A DNA stretch of 64,000 bases from Photorhabdus cinerea (lineage in GTDB: Bacteria > Pseudomonadota > Gammaproteobacteria > Enterobacterales > Enterobacteriaceae): assembly GCF_011189575.1 (NCBI RefSeq), contig NZ_PUJW01000020.1, forward strand, positions 5,105-69,104. The letters run 5' to 3'. The translations under genes were made by a program, and so were the position numbers. Positions within the stretch are counted from its first letter, which is position 1, and each line of letters opens with the position of its first letter. Of this stretch, positions 25,750-34,082 are shown one piece after another. Below the pieces are notes generated by a model, which was given only the letters and a program-made list of their open reading frames with translations, did no database searches and was not told the DNA's origin.

Positions 25750-26709
25750 TTAACAATAGCCGATCGCCATAATTTTTTGATATCTGGCTTCAACCAATTT
25801 TCCGGTATCTAACAAACTTAACTCTGATAAATCTTTAATAAGTTGCTGTTTAAGGTTTTCGGCAGTCTGCTGATAATTGCGATGAGCACCGCCTAAAGGC
25901 TCCGGAATTATGCTATCAATAATACCTAAACTCTTAAGACGAGTGGCTGTCATTCCCATGGTTTCTGCGGCAAATTGGGCTTTTTGTACATCTTTCCATA
26001 GAATGGATGCACAGCCTTCCGGCGATATCGCAGCATAGGTACTGTATTCCAACATATTAATGCGATCACCTACTCCAATAGCTAAGGCGCCACCGGAGCA
26101 CCCCTCTCCTGTGATGACACAAATAATTGGTGTCTTCATACGAGACATTTCCATAATATTACGCGCTATCGCTTCTGATTGTCCTCGTTCTTCCGCGCCA
26201 ATTCCAGGATACGCTCCGGCAGAATCAATAAAAATAATGATAGGCAAATGAAAGCGTTCCGCCATTTTTATCAAACGTAATGCTTTACGATAACCTTCAG
26301 GTGAAGGCATTCCGAAATTACGCATGACTTTTTCTTTTGTACTGCGGCCTTTTTGTTGCCCGATCAACATGACCGGGCGATTATCTAACCGTGTTAATCC
26401 CCCCACTATTGCTTTATCATCCGCAAACATCCTATCACCAGCCAATTCCTGAAACTCAGTAAAAATCAGGTCAATATAATCTAATGTATAAGGTCTCATG
26501 GGATGCCTTGCTAACTGAACAATTTCCCAGGCACTAAGGGAGGAAAAAATAGATTGCGTTAACGACTGGCATTTTTTCTCCAGTAGACTGATTTCTTCTT
26601 CTATTTCAATCTGTACAGGATGACATTTTTGTCTATACGCTATTAACGCATCAATTTTTTCATACAACTCAAAGATTGGTTTTTCAAATGCAAGATAAGT
26701 TTTTGACAT
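25750..26709 (-). CDS. Extra acetyl-CoA carboxylase carboxyltransferase alpha subunit (AccA paralogue)
   Basis: AccA with AccD transfers CO2 from carboxybiotin to acetyl-CoA in fatty-acid synthesis. With ATG 26709 (AGGTG upstream) the protein is 319 residues, the same as E. coli AccA, and aligns throughout (FELAGDR, DDKAIVGGL, RNFGMPSPEGYRKALRLI, GAEERGQSEAIARN, ISPEGCASILWK, IIPEPLGGAHRN). It is much more diverged than expected for a housekeeping copy in this group, and two glycine/proline sites near the active centre differ: IDSAGAYPG for IDTPGAYPG and GEGCSGGALA for GEGGSGGALA. The genome's standard accA is normally beside dnaE, so this is probably a second copy. It is intact amid broken genes, which suggests selection. 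A drug-tolerant target copy or a special carboxylase subunit are possible. Confidence 0.85.
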   Translation of the reverse strand: MSKTYLAFEKPIFELYEKIDALIAYRQKCHPVQIEIEEEISLLEKKCQSLTQSIFSSLSAWEIVQLARHPMRPYTLDYIDLIFTEFQELAGDRMFADDKAIVGGLTRLDNRPVMLIGQQKGRSTKEKVMRNFGMPSPEGYRKALRLIKMAERFHLPIIIFIDSAGAYPGIGAEERGQSEAIARNIMEMSRMKTPIICVITGEGCSGGALAIGVGDRINMLEYSTYAAISPEGCASILWKDVQKAQFAAETMGMTATRLKSLGIIDSIIPEPLGGAHRNYQQTAENLKQQLIKDLSELSLLDTGKLVEARYQKIMAIGYC

Positions 26710-26899
26710 AACACCTTTACACCTTTGGTTCAATGACATTCCAAAAGAACCAGTGTAATGGGAAGGTTTACACTTATCTATGCCTCAATTTGGGATAATT
26801 TATTATCGAAATAGGGCTAAAGATGGGGAAAGAAGATGATTGAATAAGTATTCAACACTCTTTGGTTCATGAAATGGTAATCAAAGAATGGTGAATTGA

Positions 26900-27157
26900 T
26901 CATCTTAAAATGACGATTTTTAGCAATAGTTTCTTACGTTCAATATTTATAAATAAAGATGTAGAGAATATGGCGGATATCCCAACAACCCATGCATAGC
27001 CAGTGACTATTAACCCAATTGTTCCAACAGATTTTTTATAGGTATCTCCTATTTCATGTAGGATACCTATAGGCAATAATTCTGCTGTAACAAAAATTAC
27101 AGCAGCTAAAGATAATACGATAACGGATAACCAACTAGAATATGAATTTTCTCTCAT
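26900..27157 (-). pseudogene. MFS efflux transporter, N-terminal fragment
   Basis: 85 residues covering the first two membrane helices and loop of a sugar-efflux (SotB/YdeA-like) major facilitator: AAVIFVTAELLPIGILHEIG, GTIGLIVTGYAWVVGISA and ERKKLLL. Full-length members have about 390 residues; the frame stops just after the first conserved cytoplasmic loop. No continuation was recognised in the 190 bases before accA. A dead remnant. Confidence 0.75.
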
Positions 27158-27312
27158 CAGGCTATATCCTCATTTTTGTTTTTCATATGGCTATCCATAA
27201 TATATTGCTTTCTTCTGATGCTTTATTTCTCAGGTTAATTTAATCCTTGACATCAGTGTGAAGGTCAATACTTTTGTTTTGTTAATCTCAATTTTATTTA
27301 ATATTCTCAAAT

Positions 27313-29064
27313 TTAATCCTCATTAATACTCGCCAACGCATTTCCTGCCTGTTGATAAGAACCTTTTTCTGCATAGATATTAATTTTGCCAGAACGATGT
27401 GCGGTCAGTTGTGTTTCCATCTTCATTGCTTCCATCACCGCAATGACATCACCCTGTTTAACTTCATCACCTTCCTGTACATACCAAGATTGTAAAATGC
27501 CGGATATTGGAGCGGGTACTTGATTAGGTGTGGTGATTGTTTCTTCAGCGGTGCTAGTGGCGTTTTTAGTCATCGAATTCTGTCCAGGATTGGACAATGA
27601 AAGTTTTTTCAATAATTCGGTGGAGAGTCCCAATTGATGACGACGGCCATCAATTTCGATAAAAGTGCGGGTTACTTTTTCTGGGTAATGATTTTCCTGA
27701 CGCGGAGATATTTTTACCTGGTTGATAAAGTCAGTTTCGATCCAACGGGTATGGACCTTGAATGTATCATCAGAAATAAAATCAGGGTGCTGCATGACCG
27801 CTTGATGAAAAGGCAGTACTGAGGCGACGCCTTCAATGTTGAATTCCTGTAATGCGCGCTGCGCCCGGGCAATAGCTTGTTGGCGAGTTTTTCCGGTGAC
27901 TATTAACTTAGCCATCAGAGAATCAAAGGTGCCAGGGATCACAGAACCTGTTACAACCCCAGAATCCAATCTTATTCCGGGGCCGGAAGGCGGAGAAAAT
28001 AGAGTCACTGTTCCTGGCGTGGGCAGAAATCCTTTACCCGCATCCTCTGCGTTAATACGAAACTCAAAAGAGTGTCCCGACGGAATTGGTGTTGTTGCCA
28101 ATGATAAAGGCTTACCTTCGGCAATCCGAAATTGCTCGATCACAATGTCGATACCCGTTGTCTCTTCGGTGATAGGATGTTCGACTTGTAAGCGAGTATT
28201 GACTTCCAGAAAGGAAATAGTTCCGTCCGCACTGAGCAAAAACTCCACTGTACCTGCTCCGGTATAACGGGCTTCGGTACAAATATCCCGGGCTGCATGA
28301 TGGATACGTTGGCGCTGATTGTCAGTCAGAAATGGGGCCGGTGCTTCTTCCACCAGTTTTTGATTGCGTCGTTGTAGTGAACAATCACGTGTGCCAAGTA
28401 CGACGACATTGCCGAGCTTATCAGCCAGAACTTGAGCTTCAATATGACGAGGTTTATCCAAAAACTGTTCGATGAAACATTCCCCACGTCCAAAGGCAGC
28501 GGTTGCTTCACGAACGGCTGAATTATAGAGTTCGCTCACTTCATCCAGTCGCCATGCTATTTTCAGGCCACGCCCACCACCACCATATGCCGCTTTGATT
28601 GCGATTGGCAGACCATATTTTTCAGCAAACGTCAGGGCTTCCTCTGCATTTTTCACCGGCTCTTCTGTACCTGGAACCAGTGGTGCACCTACACGTTGGG
28701 CGATTTTACGCGCTTTAACCTTATCACCAAGAATATCAATTGCTTCTGGTTCAGGACCAATCCAGATTAACCCAGCGTCAATGACGGCGCGGGCAAATTC
28801 TGCCCGTTCGGACAGAAATCCATACCCCGGATGTACCATGTTGGCGCCTGAACGTTTAGCGATATCCAGTAGTTGGGGAATATTAAGATAAGTCTCTGCG
28901 GGGCTGTTTCCCCCCAGACCATAAGCTTCATCAGCCAACTGTACATGTTGTGCATTGATATCCGAATCAGCATAAACGGCAATGGATTGTAAGCCATAAT
29001 CTCGGCAGGCACGAATGATACGGACAGCAATTTCACCACGGTTGGCGATCAGAATTTTCTTCAT
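27313..29064 (-). CDS. Biotin carboxylase with C-terminal biotinyl domain (Pxp-linked)
   Basis: 583 residues. About 1-450 form a biotin carboxylase (KKILIANRGEIAVRIIRAC, GYGFLSE, AAYGGGGRGLK ATP-grasp loop, EVNTRLQVEHPITE). About 515-583 form a biotinyl carrier domain with the biotinylated lysine in EAMKMET. It is thus an acyl-CoA-carboxylase alpha-type or lactam-carboxylating subunit without its own carboxyltransferase. It follows pxpBC by 13 bases. AAGGA 6 bases before ATG 29064 decides this start over the ATG at 29085. Clusters joining PxpA, PxpB/C, an Nramp-like carrier and biotin carboxylase/BCCP are common in bacteria, suggesting ATP- and bicarbonate-driven ring opening of 5-oxoproline-like lactams. 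The accA paralogue nearby could be a partner but is separated by debris. Confidence 0.88.
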   Translation of the reverse strand: MKKILIANRGEIAVRIIRACRDYGLQSIAVYADSDINAQHVQLADEAYGLGGNSPAETYLNIPQLLDIAKRSGANMVHPGYGFLSERAEFARAVIDAGLIWIGPEPEAIDILGDKVKARKIAQRVGAPLVPGTEEPVKNAEEALTFAEKYGLPIAIKAAYGGGGRGLKIAWRLDEVSELYNSAVREATAAFGRGECFIEQFLDKPRHIEAQVLADKLGNVVVLGTRDCSLQRRNQKLVEEAPAPFLTDNQRQRIHHAARDICTEARYTGAGTVEFLLSADGTISFLEVNTRLQVEHPITEETTGIDIVIEQFRIAEGKPLSLATTPIPSGHSFEFRINAEDAGKGFLPTPGTVTLFSPPSGPGIRLDSGVVTGSVIPGTFDSLMAKLIVTGKTRQQAIARAQRALQEFNIEGVASVLPFHQAVMQHPDFISDDTFKVHTRWIETDFINQVKISPRQENHYPEKVTRTFIEIDGRRHQLGLSTELLKKLSLSNPGQNSMTKNATSTAEETITTPNQVPAPISGILQSWYVQEGDEVKQGDVIAVMEAMKMETQLTAHRSGKINIYAEKGSYQQAGNALASINED

Positions 29065-29077
29065 TGGGTTATCCTTA

Positions 29078-30691
29078 TTATTCATGAGTAGTTATCGCTT
29101 CCTGTATTTCGTGAAATTCATTAATTGGATTGAAGCGGATATAGGTATTGATAGGAATTTGTCCGGCAAGATCAAGATGATAGCTGGCGACTGAGCCAAT
29201 AACAGGATAACCGCCGGTCAAGGGATGATCCGCCAGAAACAGAACCGGTTGCCCGCTGGCAGGAACCTGAATGGCTCCGACACAAGTTCCTTCACTGGGT
29301 AACTCTTCATGGTTGAAACGTGATAACGGTGTGTCTCCATTCAGGCGAATCCCAACCCGATTAGATTGTGGTGTTACCTGCCAGAGCTGATTTTGTAACA
29401 GAGATAGTGCTTCTTCTGTGAACCAATCAGTTCGAGGCCCCAGAATAATATCCAGTGTGACGATATCGTCAGGGGCAGGCATGTTGAAAGCCGGGCTTTC
29501 ATCCATTGATACCGCGGAACTACGTGTGACGGAAAGAATATTCAGAAGATCGCCTGTAGCAACTGGTTTGGGGCCAATATGCGCCAGAGTATCGTAAGAT
29601 TGGCTGGAAAGAATAGGTTGCTGCGCAAAACCTCCACGTACTGCCAGATAAGAACGCACCCCCGCTTTGGGCGTTCCTAACGTCACTTTATCCCCTTCGC
29701 TCAGATCAACAGGTTGGTAGCTATCCGCTTGAAACTTCCGGCCAGATGCCGTTTGGATAACGATAGGACAATTAGCCCCAGTGACCGAGATAATAACGTT
29801 ACCATGGGAGATGAAGCTTAATCTACCTTCCGCAATTTCCAGACATGCGCTATCGGAAGGATTACCGACGATACGATTTGCACTTCGCAGCGCTGTTTTA
29901 TCCAGTGCGCCAGCCGCAGAAATTCCTAAACCAGCCTGCCCGGAACGGCCCAAATCCTGAAAAAGCGTTTGTATCCCAGTTGATAAGATTGCCAGAGATA
30001 GGTGTTTATCAACCTGTGAAGAGATGATATCTGTGGGAGCAATTAGGCTTTCAGGCTTGGTAATGGTGACTGTTGTGCCTTTGCCTTTATCTCTGAAACG
30101 TACCCGAAAGCCCGGTTGTAACAGGGAAGGGGGATTGCGTAAGAGATCCCACATGCGTTCTGGCGTGATACCGATGATTTGCCATCCCCCAGGGCTGGCT
30201 TGTGGATATATACCACTAAATTCTCCTGCTAGCCCTACCGATCCCGCAGAGATACGAGCACGTGGGGTCATCCGGCGGGGAACCCGCAAAACATCAGAAT
30301 TTGCCACTAAATAAGCAAATCCGGGAGCGAAACCCGTAAAAGCAACAGTGTATTCATTTTCTGTATGCCGTTTAATGACTTCTTTAATGGTTATTCCGAG
30401 GATATCCGCGACTTCAGCCAGATCTTCACCAGTGTAATACACTGGGATTTCAACGAGTTTGCCTGTTGTTCTATCGCGTGTATTCAGGTTGCGGCTGTTG
30501 ATTTCTATGGCAAGTTGGCTGGCGGCAACAACATGAGGACGAAACCGAATCAGCAGTGTTCTGGCTGCCGGGATAATTTCTTCTACTCCTGAAATTGGAC
30601 TGGCGTTAAGTGAATCAAATAAAGCCAGTGTTTCATCCAAATCGTAAAGTTCAACAATAATGGCATTCAAATTAACCGGTAGAAAACGCAC
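29078..30691 (-). CDS. 5-oxoprolinase PxpB-PxpC fusion (KipI-KipA fusion)
   Basis: 537 residues joining two subunits usually encoded separately. About 1-215 is PxpB/KipI (FTGFAPGFAYL, VPRRMTPRARISAGSVGLAG, GIYPQASPGGWQIIG). About 225-537 is PxpC/KipA (GIQTLFQDLGRSGQAGLGIS, SACLEIAEGRLSF, SEGTCVGAIQVPASGQPV, LTGGYPVIGSV). PxpABC is an ATP-dependent 5-oxoprolinase turning 5-oxo-proline, a damage product of glutamine, into glutamate. The start is taken as GTG 30691 with AGGAG 7 bases upstream; the ATG codons at 30730 and 30718 lack a site. Its arrangement in the operon is nramp-pxpA-pxpBC-biotin carboxylase. Confidence 0.88.
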   Translation of the reverse strand: MRFLPVNLNAIIVELYDLDETLALFDSLNASPISGVEEIIPAARTLLIRFRPHVVAASQLAIEINSRNLNTRDRTTGKLVEIPVYYTGEDLAEVADILGITIKEVIKRHTENEYTVAFTGFAPGFAYLVANSDVLRVPRRMTPRARISAGSVGLAGEFSGIYPQASPGGWQIIGITPERMWDLLRNPPSLLQPGFRVRFRDKGKGTTVTITKPESLIAPTDIISSQVDKHLSLAILSTGIQTLFQDLGRSGQAGLGISAAGALDKTALRSANRIVGNPSDSACLEIAEGRLSFISHGNVIISVTGANCPIVIQTASGRKFQADSYQPVDLSEGDKVTLGTPKAGVRSYLAVRGGFAQQPILSSQSYDTLAHIGPKPVATGDLLNILSVTRSSAVSMDESPAFNMPAPDDIVTLDIILGPRTDWFTEEALSLLQNQLWQVTPQSNRVGIRLNGDTPLSRFNHEELPSEGTCVGAIQVPASGQPVLFLADHPLTGGYPVIGSVASYHLDLAGQIPINTYIRFNPINEFHEIQEAITTHE

Positions 30692-30757
30692 GGAATACTC
30701 CTGGATATCAAGCAGCATTGAAATAAGCATGTAAAACGGTGCGTGATGCCATCCAAA

Positions 30758-31531
30758 TTATTTACACGTTTGAATAAACGGCTGTATGGTGATTCCGGCT
30801 TGTTGCAATGTCATTTTCACCTGACGGGCCATTTCCACCGCACCGGGGCTGTCACCGTGTACACAGATAGAGTCAGCTTCAATGCGTACAAAGCTGCCAT
30901 CAATCGCTTCAACACCACCTTCTGTCACCAATTGCAACATTCGTTGAGCGACCACATTGGCATCGTGCAGTACTGAGCCTTTTTCCCGCCGAGAGACTAG
31001 CGTACCTTGTGGGGTATAAGCTCTATCGGCAAAAGCTTCGGCAATGGTACACAAGCCTTTTTCCCTTGCCAGATCCAATATTTTTGAGCTTGCTAACCCA
31101 ACCAGCGCTAAATTGTCATCCACTTCACGAATCGCCGTAATAACTGCAAGTGCCTGATACTCATTATTGGCAATGGTGTTATACAGGGCGCCGTGAGGTT
31201 TAACGTAACTTACGGTAGTTCCGGCTGCGGCTGCCAGCCCTTTTAGGGCGCCGATCTGATAGATAACATCGGCGATCAGCTCATCACTGGCAATATCCAT
31301 ATTACGGCGGCCAAATCCAACAAGATCGGGATAAGACACATGAGCACCAATAACGACCTGATTTTTATGGGCTGCTTTTAGGGTTTGAAGAATCCCGGCG
31401 GGATCACCCGCATGAAATCCACACGCTACATTGGCACTGGTGACAATACTTAGCATGGCGTTATCGTCACCCATCTTCCATTGACCAAAACCTTCACCAA
31501 GATCGCTATTTAAATCGATGGTTTTCATCAT
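30758..31531 (-). CDS. pxpA: 5-oxoprolinase subunit PxpA (LamB/YcsF family)
   Basis: 257 residues of the LamB/YcsF family: IDLNSDLGEGFGQWKMGDD at the N-terminus, ANVACGFHAGDP with conserved Cys/His, YVKPHGALYN, EAFADRAYTPQGTLVSR and CVHGDSPGA. Supplies the catalytic subunit of ATP-dependent 5-oxoprolinase with PxpB and PxpC. GAGGAAG precedes the paired ATGs at 31531 and 31528. The long upstream open frame (to 31678) overlaps the transporter gene and is not used. It begins 12 bases after the transporter stop codon. Confidence 0.92.
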   Translation of the reverse strand: MMKTIDLNSDLGEGFGQWKMGDDNAMLSIVTSANVACGFHAGDPAGILQTLKAAHKNQVVIGAHVSYPDLVGFGRRNMDIASDELIADVIYQIGALKGLAAAAGTTVSYVKPHGALYNTIANNEYQALAVITAIREVDDNLALVGLASSKILDLAREKGLCTIAEAFADRAYTPQGTLVSRREKGSVLHDANVVAQRMLQLVTEGGVEAIDGSFVRIEADSICVHGDSPGAVEMARQVKMTLQQAGITIQPFIQTCK

Positions 31532-31542
31532 TGTTATCTTCC

Positions 31543-32778
31543 TCAAGCTGTTTTCAGAAACGAAAAGATAGGTTCTATAGACATAAAACCCATGTACCAG
31601 GTTAGAGCGCAGGTAATTGCTCCCAGCCATAACAACCAACGCGGGTAGTGATAGCCCTGCATCAGGTCTGCTCGACACCAGCCGACATAAATAAAAATGG
31701 TTAGCCCGATAGGGAGGATCAGCCCATTAAAGCCACCGGCAAAAACCAACAGAGCAGCGGGAGGTGTCCCTAAAACAATATAGATCAGGAGAGAGATGGC
31801 GATAAATATAATGGTTGTAATATTGCGCTTACGTTCAGTGAATTTCTGACTAAATACGGTAATAAAGGAAATAGAAGTGTAAGCGGCACCGATCACACTG
31901 GTGATTGCTGCTGCCCAAAGGATCAAGCCAAAAATACGTAAACCAAATTGCCCGGCTGCGGCCTGAAATGCTTGTGATGCCGGGTTTGCATCTTTGCTGG
32001 AGATGTCGATTATCACTCCGCTGGAGACTACGCCAAGAATGGCAAGGAACAGGATATAACGCATCAGGCCAACCACCAAAATACCGTTGGTTGCAGCACG
32101 GGAAACTGCCTGAATATTTTCAATTCCGGCAACACCTTTATCCAATAAACGGTGCGCCCCGGCATAACAGATATAACCGCCAACTGTGCCGCCAACAATC
32201 GTGGTGATAGTGGCAAAATTAATATTGTCAGGTAAAACTGTTTGCCGTAATGCTTCGCCAAGCGGAGGGTTGGAGACATAAGCAACAAACAGTGTCAGGG
32301 TGATCATGGCGACGCCCAGAACGATGATAATGCGGTCGATGGCAATACCTGCACGTTGAGATGAGAAGATAAAAATAGCCATGATCGCGCTCAATAACCC
32401 TCCTAACTTGGGTTCCAGCCCGATTAAGGCATTTAGTCCCAAGCCAGAACCGGCAATATTGCCGATGTTAAAAACCAAGCCACCAAATATCACTAATATT
32501 GCCAGCAGATAGCCGCTACCGGGTATTGCCGCGTTAGCAATATCCGCAGCCCGCATCCGGGTTAAAGTCACAATACGCCAGATGTTCTGCTGTACAAAAA
32601 AATCAATTACGATGGACGCCAGAATACCAAACGCGAAGGATGCGCCCATAGTTGCAGTAAATGTTGCGGTTTGAGTAATAAATCCAGGACCAATTGCAGA
32701 TGTTGCCATCAGGAAAATGGCTGCGATTAATGATGAGCGTCGAGTCCTCACAAAATTAATGGCTTTCGGTGTCGCCAT
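31543..32778 (-). CDS. Nramp-family-like transporter of the pxp operon
   Basis: 411 residues with about 11 hydrophobic helices. The first reads SAIGPGFITQTATFTATMGASFAFGI in the position of the DPGN helix of true Nramp metal transporters, but DPGN and the MPH metal-binding motif are absent, so divalent metal transport is doubtful. B. subtilis ycsG, beside ycsF (pxpA) and kipIA, is the same type. An organic substrate such as 5-oxoproline is plausible. First gene of the operon; ATG 32778 follows AGGAG at 8 bases, better than ATG 32811. Confidence 0.82.
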   Translation of the reverse strand: MATPKAINFVRTRRSSLIAAIFLMATSAIGPGFITQTATFTATMGASFAFGILASIVIDFFVQQNIWRIVTLTRMRAADIANAAIPGSGYLLAILVIFGGLVFNIGNIAGSGLGLNALIGLEPKLGGLLSAIMAIFIFSSQRAGIAIDRIIIVLGVAMITLTLFVAYVSNPPLGEALRQTVLPDNINFATITTIVGGTVGGYICYAGAHRLLDKGVAGIENIQAVSRAATNGILVVGLMRYILFLAILGVVSSGVIIDISSKDANPASQAFQAAAGQFGLRIFGLILWAAAITSVIGAAYTSISFITVFSQKFTERKRNITTIIFIAISLLIYIVLGTPPAALLVFAGGFNGLILPIGLTIFIYVGWCRADLMQGYHYPRWLLWLGAITCALTWYMGFMSIEPIFSFLKTA

Positions 32779-34082
32779 AGATTGCACTCCTGTGTATGTG
32801 TAGTAGATCAAGGGTTAAATGGAGAAATAGGGTAATGATTTATTGATTCTATTTATGGAGCCATTCAATTGTAGAGAACAATATCTTCTACCTGACGGCT
32901 ATCTATCAACCTGCAATAACATTGCTTATCCTGGCTCACTTTGCTCAAAATAATCCACGGAATTAGATAACAAAATATGATAATTAATATCGGCATAACT
33001 TAAATAATTATCTTTAAAGTAACTTATCCCTGTAATTACGTTAAAAATATGATATAAATCACAAAATAAAACAAAAAATAAAATCACATCAAAATCATTA
33101 ACATTGCTTATTAGGCCACTAAAAATAATACGTTTTTTTATTATTTTTAATAAAATGATAAAAGTGTAATTCATTGTTTTTATCCATTTCTTAATCAAAC
33201 CCCCTATTTGGTTACCTGGTTGATAATCACTCACTCCTGACATAAAAAATGGTTTTTTGAAGCCGACGGATTTTTTAGGTTCAGCAGGCGCTGAATAGAA
33301 CTTACGCAATCCCAACATAAATCAAAATCAGGATTGCAAAAAAGGGGGGACTATAGATTTATGGCTTGCTTGGTAAAATGACGGTGAGAAAGTACCTGAA
33401 TATCAATCTATTCGGATAATATTCTTTTATGTACTGATTTCTTTTCAACTCTCTGTGAATAGTTACTATAAACTTAACCGTTTTTACGTTTTCTGAGACG
33501 TATTTAACTTTTTTATTTTTATTAAACTGATATTCAGGTTTTCTTGTTTTTACTTTTCCTGTATTTGATTTTTTAGGTTTAAAACCAGAAAGGTTAGCAG
33601 ATCAGCTAATGGTATTAAGAGTAAAGCCCATTTCTTTAATCATTTTTAATGTTGTTAAATGTCTTAATATCATATCTTTGTTATTTGGTTAACGCTGTCA
33701 TTTTGTCATATCATTAATCAATTTAAAACCCGTTTATCTTAATGTTTTATCTTTCAATGTCAGTATGGCATCTGATTTTTTACCCGATTTAAAAAATCAT
33801 TAATCACTTATTTTTACTTTTGATGATTAAAGTTTTTATCTGTTTTCTCATGATGTGCGTGCCATTTTTTCCAGATTTTAAAAAAACATATTGATAGTTA
33901 AAAACGGGTTTTATTAAATTTGTTTTCTCATTAATGAAAACTTAGCAGTGATAGTTGAGGCACAAAAGTCAATAATCTCAAGGATAGTTTAGATTAAAAC
34001 CACCCTTGAAGATTATCAGCTTATCGGAGTTATTAAGCTGGAAAGGGTAACGCCTTCGCAGGAGAAATAGGCGTTACGGCAA
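32779..34082. other. AT-rich gap between the pxp operon and malQ
   Basis: About 1.3 kb. The right part (33400-33950) is extremely AT-rich with poly-T stretches. The minus-strand frame at 32926-33318 (130 codons) is biased by AT content and has no family likeness; I do not accept it as a gene. The pxp promoter must lie near 32780-32900. Nothing else was recognised. Confidence 0.5.
34047..34077 (-). terminator. Hairpin downstream of malQ
   Basis: GTAACGCC and GGCGTTAC form a perfect 8-bp GC-rich stem beginning 6 bases after the malQ stop codon. On the minus strand it is followed by CCTTTCC, a poor T-run, so termination is probable but not certain. Confidence 0.5.

Noticed and set aside
32926..33318. 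130-codon minus-strand open frame
   Set aside because: Very AT-rich, hydrophobic-biased translation with no family likeness or good ribosome-binding site; lies in a promoter region.
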